Source of the DNA: Chimonanthus salicifolius | Taxonomy: Eukaryota > Streptophyta > Magnoliopsida > Laurales > Calycanthaceae | Assembly (NCBI GenBank): GCA_013350335.1 | Contig: CM023533.1 | Location: forward strand, 35,148,170 to 35,212,169 | Reading direction: 5' to 3' | DNA: 64,000 nt | Part shown: piece by piece, positions 57,701 to 64,000 of the stretch | How the letters are laid out: every line of letters starts with the position of its first letter | How positions within the stretch are numbered: the stretch's first letter is position 1 | Made by a program: the position numbers and the translations under genes | Notes under the pieces: generated by a model | Seen by the model: the letters and a program-made list of their open reading frames with translations, nothing else | Databases searched by the model: none | What the model was told of the DNA's origin: nothing

Positions 57701-58114
57701 AGAATATTACTTTGAACTTTTTAACTGAATAGAAGTGACCTTAAGAATTCTAGACTTGCAAATAGGTGCAAATAAGAACTGCATATTGCAGGTCTACATT
57801 ACAAATTTTTTTTTTCGGCAGTCATGATCAGAAGTCTTAGCCTAACATGCACAAACTTAAGGCCCAAGACACTTTTGCAGCTGATCATATACTTCTTGTT
57901 TCCCCATTATGTACCTTACACTTATCTTGTACTTCTTAAAAAAAAATTAACACTTTACTGAACAATGAATGTACTCACAATTTTGCAGGTGTGGATCCTT
58001 TGTAATGATTGCAATGACACCACTGAAACCTTCTTTCACATAATTGGGCAAAAATGCATCCATTGCAACTCCTACAACACCCGAACTATTGCCCCACCTG
58101 TCATTCCTCAATGA
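45751..58114 (+). CDS. MIEL1-like: CHY/CTCHY/RING zinc-finger E3 ubiquitin ligase, MIEL1-like
   Basis: Twelve exons with GT..AG borders and consistent phase: 45751-45806, 45934-46021, 46423-46479, 46575-46607, 47147-47224, 47326-47369, 48195-48235, 53110-53192, 53274-53365, 53473-53542, 57407-57448, 57989-58114. They sum to 810 nt, or 269 codons, close to Arabidopsis MIEL1. Residues about 18-80 form the CHY zinc finger ([27 protein letters not shown], then [11 protein letters not shown]). Residues about 80-150 form the CTCHY finger. The RING has C155, C158, C174, H176, H179, C182, C194 and C197, a complete C3H2C3 set. A C-terminal zinc ribbon has C233, C236, C251 and C254, and the protein ends in APPVIPQ. 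Family members are RING E3 ligases of the PIRH2/RCHY1 type; Arabidopsis MIEL1 targets MYB factors for degradation. The substrate here is not inferable. Introns 7 (4.9 kb) and 10 (3.9 kb) are swollen by insertions. No break is seen, so the gene looks functional. Confidence 0.95.
50613..50797 (+). mobile_element. tRNA-derived SINE with 14-bp TSD
   Basis: Head TGGGGTAGCTCAACTGGTAA (box A) and GAGTTCGAGTCCC (box B), then a body and a short A-rich tail. The TSDs are GAGCTAATATGCAG (50599-50612) and GAGTTAATATGCAG (50798-50811), 13 of 14 matching. It is in intron 7 of the MIEL1-like gene and is a different SINE family from 52146-52379. Confidence 0.85.
52146..52379 (+). mobile_element. tRNA-derived SINE with 15-bp TSD
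   Basis: A box-A-like TGGCCTAGTGGTCAAG and a box-B-like GAGTTCAATCTC give an internal Pol III promoter. The 3' end is a poly(A) run at 52369-52378. The element is flanked by the perfect 15-bp TSD TCATTTTGCTAATGC (52131-52145 and 52380-52394). It lies in intron 7 of the MIEL1-like gene, same strand. Confidence 0.85.
54522..54760. repeat. 119-bp tandem duplication
   Basis: Two adjacent units (about 54522-54640 and 54641-54760) differ at only a few bases and both carry ACTATAGCA(C/G)TAGATTAGGC and ATTCTGTTTTGTAATTAGGG. The second continues into the LINE tail. The unit was duplicated after the LINE insertion. Confidence 0.75.
54676..54815 (+). mobile_element. 5'-truncated LINE insertion with 17-bp TSD in the MIEL1-like intron
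   Basis: A 140-base insert ends TTTTTATTAATGAAGTTCCC and a poly(A) run. It is bounded by the perfect 17-bp TSD ACTATAGCACTAGATTA (54659-54675 and 54816-54832). The first about 120 bases, including the left TSD, are also present just upstream (about 54522-54640) as a tandem copy without the tail. Confidence 0.75.
55540..56479. mobile_element. PIF/Harbinger-like TIR element in MIEL1-like intron 10
   Basis: 940 bases bounded by TTA on both sides (55537-55539 and 56480-56482) with inverted ends GGACACATTTGTTTG and GGACATGTTTGTTGG. A 3-bp TTA TSD fits PIF/Harbinger. The middle is filled with repeated GGTTGACCCAACT/TTTATTAAAT motifs (55790-56340). No transposase. Confidence 0.55.
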
Positions 58115-58119
58115 ACAGA

Positions 58120-60690
58120 TTCTGATCACCAGAAATTTCTGATTCCCATTACCCAGTGATTGATTGGGACTATAGTGGTTCTATCTTTTTCAGTGGTAGC
58201 TGAATTCACTTTAACTGGTACTCTTAATTTACATGTCATGGTGATGTAAGGGAGGGATTCTGCCTGTGTTCTTGTCATGATCTCATTTTAACTTTGATTG
58301 TATAATATTGATTTATATGAAATTAATATAATTTATCCTGATTGAAGTTGAACCCTATTTGCTAAATTTGGTATTTTCATGAACAAAACATGTAAAATGA
58401 ATCCTCGCGAGTTTCTGCCGCATTATTGAGAGCTTGAAATGATGATCTTGTACTTCCAGATGAATAAAATGTGCCTGTTGTGACATGTAGATGCAAGAAT
58501 TTAAGTGACATGATTGCAGTTGTAATACATGCAGAGGAGATGGTTCACTGATCCATGCCAAATCTCGACAATTTGAAAATGCTGATCATCCAATTTTGGG
58601 ATTTTTTTTTTTTTTTTAAATTTTATGGACCGTTCAAATGTATCCTTAACCTTGCATAGGCCATGGTGAATTAGTAGGCCCTTCCTTTCTGGGAGATTTT
58701 TTCCTGAAACAAGGTAAGTCCTTCATCTGCTTTGAGCCTCATCATATCAGCAGTTAAGGACCATCTTGCTGTGCTTCATCAGAACCAGGAAGATCCAACC
58801 ACACGTTTGTCAATTGTTGCACAGTAGCTGCATCTTATGATCCGTAGCCGGATCGATTCAAAATGGAGGACTGAGTCACCAACTCAACAATCTAGTCTGA
58901 TTTTGAATTTTCAGATCAGTTGGATAAAGGGTTGAAGTTGGACAACTGCCCATAGTGGTTGGCGGCGGTTGTTAGTGGTGGTCAGCAGTTGTAACTCCTT
59001 TTAGATCCATAAAAAAGGAGTTGATGCACAGAGAGACCACACCCCACCCCACCTATGGTGGTGTCACGGCTGTTGCAGCCATGGCCAGGAGATATTTTCA
59101 TTAATCCCACCAATATTTCTAACAATCTACAGTGAAACAACACATGAAAACATTGGTGTTGATTTCATAATGGAAGACCATGAAACCTACTGCATACTTG
59201 TGGACGGTAGCACACTAATCCAGTCTCAAGCATGGAAACAGTGAGGGAACAGCAACTCATTACTTCATATTGGTGGACGATACTCTCTGTCTCTAACAAG
59301 CAGTGGACCAGTTTTCACTATCTACTTCAGACAGATTGGCAGCCTTGGACGGTTGGAAATGCAAAACCATGAAACCCAAGTATTATCGTCACTTCTACAG
59401 CCTTCCTGTTTTGTTGAGCTGGTTGTTGTTTAGAATTACAGATGGTGGGCACTTGGACAGCAAGTGGAGAAGAATTGTTTTTGCCTCTAATGGGTTGTTC
59501 TCTAAGTGGGACCCGTGAATTAAGTGGGTCTTTGCAAAACATTGCAGAGTCAGTTTATTTGTAAAAATCTCTTGAACATAGTGGAATTTTTGTCTATCGA
59601 TGGGCACGCGGAGGTTTTCCCATTCAACGAGTTTTACCACGTTAAAAAAAATGCTGGTCTGAGTCTCATTTTTATTTTATATTATATTGTCGGAAAAGGT
59701 CCTATTTCAAGTCCTGCTTACTCTTCGAGAAAATGAGTAGGAGCATCGAGAAAAATTACATATCATTTGATACCTAAGCAATATATAAAAAAGAAACTAA
59801 GCATTATAAAACTATGATGCTCAAATACGGCATTGTAAAGATATAAACATATGAGGATACACTAAATACGCAAGCTTTACACTTACAGATGAAAGTATTG
59901 AATAGGCTTGCAACATCCCCAGTATCAGAGATGTCAATGTTCTTTGGATGGAATCGAGTTCATTGAGTTGATCTCATTTTGACTTGGTTTATCCTTTATC
60001 TTCCCTGCTCGCAGCCTTCCATTTCTCTCTATGGAGATGGGCTGTAACTCGAGTGACTCGTATCAGCCATCATATTCTCAGTTGCATCAATCTTATTTTA
60101 TTGTTATCTAACAAATCACCATAGCAATGTAAAATTTTAAGAGACATTGCATCCACATTGTTCTCTGATGGATTTCTTACATTATACAAGAGGAAAGCCT
60201 CTATTGATGTTGATTCTAAATATCATGTATGATACATGAACAAATTTTTTGAAGTTATCCACTTCGAATAGATCAATTCTTTGGTGTTATTTTATTCTAA
60301 TTTTGTCTAAATGATGTATCTTATTTTTTGAATGGGAGTATACATTAAACTAAGATAAACATAAATGGAGTGTATAATTTTCTTTTTATAATACAAAGGA
60401 TTTTTTTATTTCGAAAGGAATTTGTGTAAATCTAGGTTAGAAATTCTTTAAAAATTTAGATTGGGTTGGGTTGAGGAGAGCAAAAAGTTCGTCAATCTCT
60501 GTAGTCAAGTCAACCCAAATCCAATCTAACTTGACCCATTCCTTTACAAGCGTTTATCTTAAGATCCATCATCTCCCATTTTCCCAATTTTTTACCTTAC
60601 TGAAAAGAAAACTGAGGTTTATTTCTAATAGAAACCTGAATGGGAGCTGAAATTATCCTCAAAGAGTGAAATTAACTAATTATATTTCCA
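58120..60690. other. 3' flank of the MIEL1-like gene and intergenic
   Basis: The first about 250 bases are probably the MIEL1-like 3' UTR; an AATATAATTT signal near 58326 may help polyadenylation. The rest has short frames on both strands without domains, and a weak GGGTTGGGTTGAG trace at about 60450. Confidence 0.45.
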
Positions 60691-60699
60691 GTTTGGCTC

Positions 60700-60972
60700 C
60701 TAGGTTTCTACTTTGGGCTCTTTTGCCTCGCCAAGGTCGTGGGTTTCTTTGTTTTTTTTTTTTTTTTCCCCGGGCTATGGAAATGCTCTGTTTAATATCT
60801 ATTTGCATTTATTTTCTTTTGACTGCTCCCTTTGTTTATTTTTGTTCTTTGAATCGTGGGTCGTCTTTGTCTGGTCTAGGCTGTGTGTTTATCGTCTGAA
60901 TCTATTTAAGGCTCCCCTTCCTCCTCTCCCATTCGTTTTAATAAATTACTTACCAATTATTCAAAAAAAAAA
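60700..60972 (+). mobile_element. LINE 3' UTR fragment with poly(A)
   Basis: T-rich, non-coding 3' end: a pyrimidine tract, the CGTTTTAATAAATTACTTACC segment typical of plant LINE tails, and a poly(A) run at about 60962-60972. The 5' part is missing. Confidence 0.45.
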
Positions 60973-61264
60973 ATTTATATCACAACGTTTATTCACCAAT
61001 GTATGGTCGAGACTTATCATACAAATCTAGTGAAAACAAATTCGGACTGCTATGATTCCAACAAAGAAGAAAGGATGTCAAGTTAAGACTTTCACTGTTT
61101 TGAGGATCAGGACAGATGAGCGATCCTGGTACAAGATCCAAAAACATGTAGAAACAGAAAAGAAGATAATAAGAGAGAGTGAACAAAAGAGATTGAGAGA
61201 TTTCATGCGGAGGTTTTATTTTTTATTTTATTTTTTGTATTTTTTTCTTTTTAAACAAATATAA

Positions 61265-62860
61265 ATAATACGATCTTCTGATGACCCATTAAAACGATCT
61301 TCTGATGACCCATTAAAACGACCTTTGATGGTGCAAATGGGCGATTGCAAATGAGTGATTGAAGACCACCTTGTACCAAAATGATGATCTCCACAAACCC
61401 TTCAAATTCTTTTTTTTAAAGACGAAGGTATCCAAGCGTCCACCTTATTAATCTTTGGAACATGTAGGATAAAAAATTACAACTTTATTAAATTAGAATA
61501 GATAATTTTATTAAATTATTATAATATAAAAAATAACAAAACATAATTATTAAATAATATTCATCAATTAAAAAATATTTTAAATATTTTTACTCTATAG
61601 GTGCAAAGAGGGGTAATATATTAACAATTTTATTAAATTCATATAATATAAATAATAATAAAACATGATTACTAAATAATATTCATCAATTAAAAAATAA
61701 TTTAAAATATTGTTGCTCCATATGTGCAAAGAGGGGTAATATATTAACAACTTTATTAGAATAGACAATTTTACTAAATTATTATAATATAAAAAATAAC
61801 AAAACATAATTATTAAATAATATTCATCAATTAAAAAATATTTTAAAATATCTTTTGCTCTATAGGTGCAAAGAGGGGTAAAGAAGAATAAAGGAGGGTT
61901 TAAAGAGGTAAAGAAGGGTAATAGGTGCAAAGAAGGGTAAAGAGGGTTTAGATGGGTACAGAAGGGTAACAGGTGTAAAGAAGGGATAAAGAGGGTAAAG
62001 AGGGGTAAAGAAGAGTAATAGGTGCAAAGAGGGGTAAAGGGGGGTAAAGAAGGGTAAAGAGGGATAATAGGTGTAAAGAGAGGTAAAGTGGGTTTAGAGG
62101 GGTAAACAAGGGTAAAGGAGGGTAAAGAGAGGTAAAGAAGGGTAAAGAGGGTTTAGAAGGTTTATTAGAATTAATAATTTTTACTAAATTTATATAATAA
62201 AAAAATAAAAAAAATAATTATTAAATAATATTCATCAATTAAAAATATTTTTGCTCCATAGGTGTAAAGAGGGGGTACGGAGGATAATTTATTAACTTTT
62301 TTATTAAATACATTTAATATAAAAAATAAAAATAAAATTTTATGAAACAATATTTATTAATTAAAAAATATTTTAAAATATTTTTGCTCCATAGGTGTAA
62401 AGAGAGATAAAGGGGTAAACAAGAGTAAAGAGTGGCAAAGAGAGGCAAGGGTTTTATAAAAACGTCCATGCTCTAAGCAGTATTCATAAAAGGAGGAGGA
62501 GCATAAAATTTTGAATTTTTACCCTCACCCCTCCATTATACAAGGGTAAAAGAGGTAACCCCCGTTACCCCATCCAAACGCAGCCTGTGTTACGAGAGTT
62601 TAATTGTACGTGGAGGGTTTATTTGTTTTTTTTTTTTTAACTTCTTTTCTTATTGATCCATTATAAATAAAAGTGGCGTCTGGTTTGTCGAGCGGTTGGT
62701 TTTCTTTTACTGGATTTCACTTTTAAACATTTGATTGTGTGCACAATAACAGATCCTCTGATGACCCATTAAAAACCACCTTTGATGGTGCAAATTGTGT
62801 GATTGCAAATGAGTTATTGAAGACCACCTTGTACCAAAATGATATCTGCTACAAACAGGA
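61265..62860. repeat. tandem-repeat field
   Basis: A 24-bp unit (ACGATCTTCTGATGACCCAT...) is repeated at 61267-61320, and a related block (TCTGATGACCCATTAAAA through CACCTTGTACCAAAATGAT) recurs directly at 61297-61390 and 62757-62845. Between them lie four or five AT-rich units with TAATATTCATCAATTAAAAA (about 61556, 61679, 61820, 62227, 62349) and a purine minisatellite of GGGTAAAGA(G/A)GGGTAA phrases (61860-62160). No gene. The phrase CCCCATCCAAACGCAGCC near 62570 resembles a TIR-element end. Confidence 0.65.
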
Positions 62861-64000
62861 AAAAATGTGTTCAATTTTTTTTTTTTTTTAACATAAAATA
62901 TTTAAGCATCTCACCTCAATTTTTCAGGCATTTTATCTGATTCATCTTTAGAATATATGTAAATTTTCTAATCCGCACACGTCGAGTACAAAACTTCAAA
63001 TTACTTTAATTATAGTACCACATCAATAATCAAATCACGCATAAAATCAAATCTTTCATCAAAGTTTCACTTCAATGCATCTTTAGTTTTCCATCATTTA
63101 TTCTTGGTTTGACCAAAGTTTTATTGCTATGGTTCCTTTTCCCTCATTTTAATAAGGATGAATGGGTTGTTGTTAGTTTGTTACTTGGACTTAACCTCTA
63201 TCAGATGGGTATGGGTGTTATTGAGAGGGAATAAGGTGGCTAAACCTAAATTATACAGGGTTTAAGGTGTAATTAAAATAAATAAGGTGATAGCTTATTC
63301 AAACCAAGAGCCATGTATTTATACATATGTGCTACCTTAGCTAGGCAAATATTTTCATCCTTTTAATTGCTTATTCTATTGCCTCCACAATTAATTTGCA
63401 ACCGTGCATCTTATGCATTGACTAAGATATAATAGTTCATTTTAATTTTTTTTTTTTTTTTTTTTGGGATTTCCTAGGTTTCATTACCACAATCAAAAAA
63501 ATTATTTCCATTAATTTCAATTTTAGCCAAAAGAAGATTGAAGTGAAGCACTGCCATATGTACATTATTCCTTTTTATTATATCAGTGCCATAGTTTGCT
63601 TTTGCTTTCAACTTGTCATTAAAGTTTGAGCATTATAATTTAGAGTAATGATTTAATATTACTGAAAATATTAAATTGTCAGCTATATTTATCATTAATT
63701 AAAATAAAAACATTAAAGTTTAGCTAATAATATATACAATCAACAATTTGGTACTACAATTTTTTCATTACCATATTTATATTCAATGCATATATTTTCA
63801 ATGAATACTAATACACCTAAAGTTGCATTCAAATCAATAGTTAATCATCATCATCGTTATAGTCATAATTTCACAATCTTGTTTACGAGGGGTTGATTTT
63901 TGTAGTTTTATTTTTCTATTTGATCTTATCATAAATTATACTTTATATCATATCTTTTCATATTTTCACTTGTGTACTTTTATTTCTTATTCGTGAAACT
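62861..64000. other. intergenic, no gene seen
   Basis: AT-rich sequence with poly(T) runs at about 62876-62889 and 63448-63465. No frame, inverted repeat or TSD was recognised. Confidence 0.5.

Noticed and set aside
60666..61030. Hydrophobic frames of 77 and 105 codons
   Set aside because: They fall in T-rich LINE 3' UTR sequence; the apparent membrane segments come from poly-pyrimidine composition.

Overview
The window is nuclear DNA of a flowering plant. Genes are split by GT..AG introns, the intergenic DNA is AT-rich and full of transposon remains, and the recognisable proteins are plant types (NAC transcription factors, a MIEL1-like CHY/RING ubiquitin ligase, RNA polymerase III subunit C4). 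The species cannot be named from what is visible. All exon models come from reading splice sites and protein families by eye.

Region 1 (1-20 kb) is an accessory NAC cluster in decay. A block of about 5.3 kb (about 1459-6690) is repeated in the same orientation about 11 kb away (about 12413-17960). Each copy carries the last exon of a minus-strand NAC gene plus a large palindromic repeat and a GC-rich leader-like stretch. A third NAC copy lies between them on the plus strand (8087-10044). Copy A (4376-4692) is only a last exon with a stop. Copy B is frameshifted and has a nonsense codon. Copy C (16609-19148) keeps an intact NAC domain and a TATA box, but a 1-bp insertion cuts off its acidic tail. 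Differences between the duplicate blocks give empty-site evidence for transposon insertions, with target-site duplications (TSDs).

Region 2 (20-31 kb) is mostly mobile DNA. It holds a 1.2-kb palindromic element, a 3.8-kb segment with the ends of a large solo LTR, a hAT element, a degenerate LINE, and elements with TGTTTGGAT-type inverted ends.

Region 3 (31.7-38.8 kb) holds RNA polymerase III subunit RPC4 on the plus strand: nine readable coding exons from 33112 to 38739, and one more N-terminal exon that is split by a 1.2-kb Mutator-like element with a perfect 9-bp TSD. The element carries a leader-like stretch ending in a good splice donor, so it may now supply the first exon. LINE and SINE fragments fill the introns.

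Region 4 (38.8-45.6 kb) is intergenic. It includes a Stowaway MITE and a complete 1.17-kb Mutator-like element with a perfect 9-bp TSD. Its centre is a double hairpin that also lies inside two other elements of the window whose outer ends are unrelated.

Region 5 (45.6-58.3 kb) is a complete 12-exon MIEL1-like E3 ligase gene of 269 codons, with two long introns that have taken up SINE, LINE and PIF/Harbinger-like insertions. Region 6 (58.3-64 kb) is intergenic, with a LINE 3' end and a tandem-repeat field. No rRNA gene, CRISPR array or prokaryotic feature is present.
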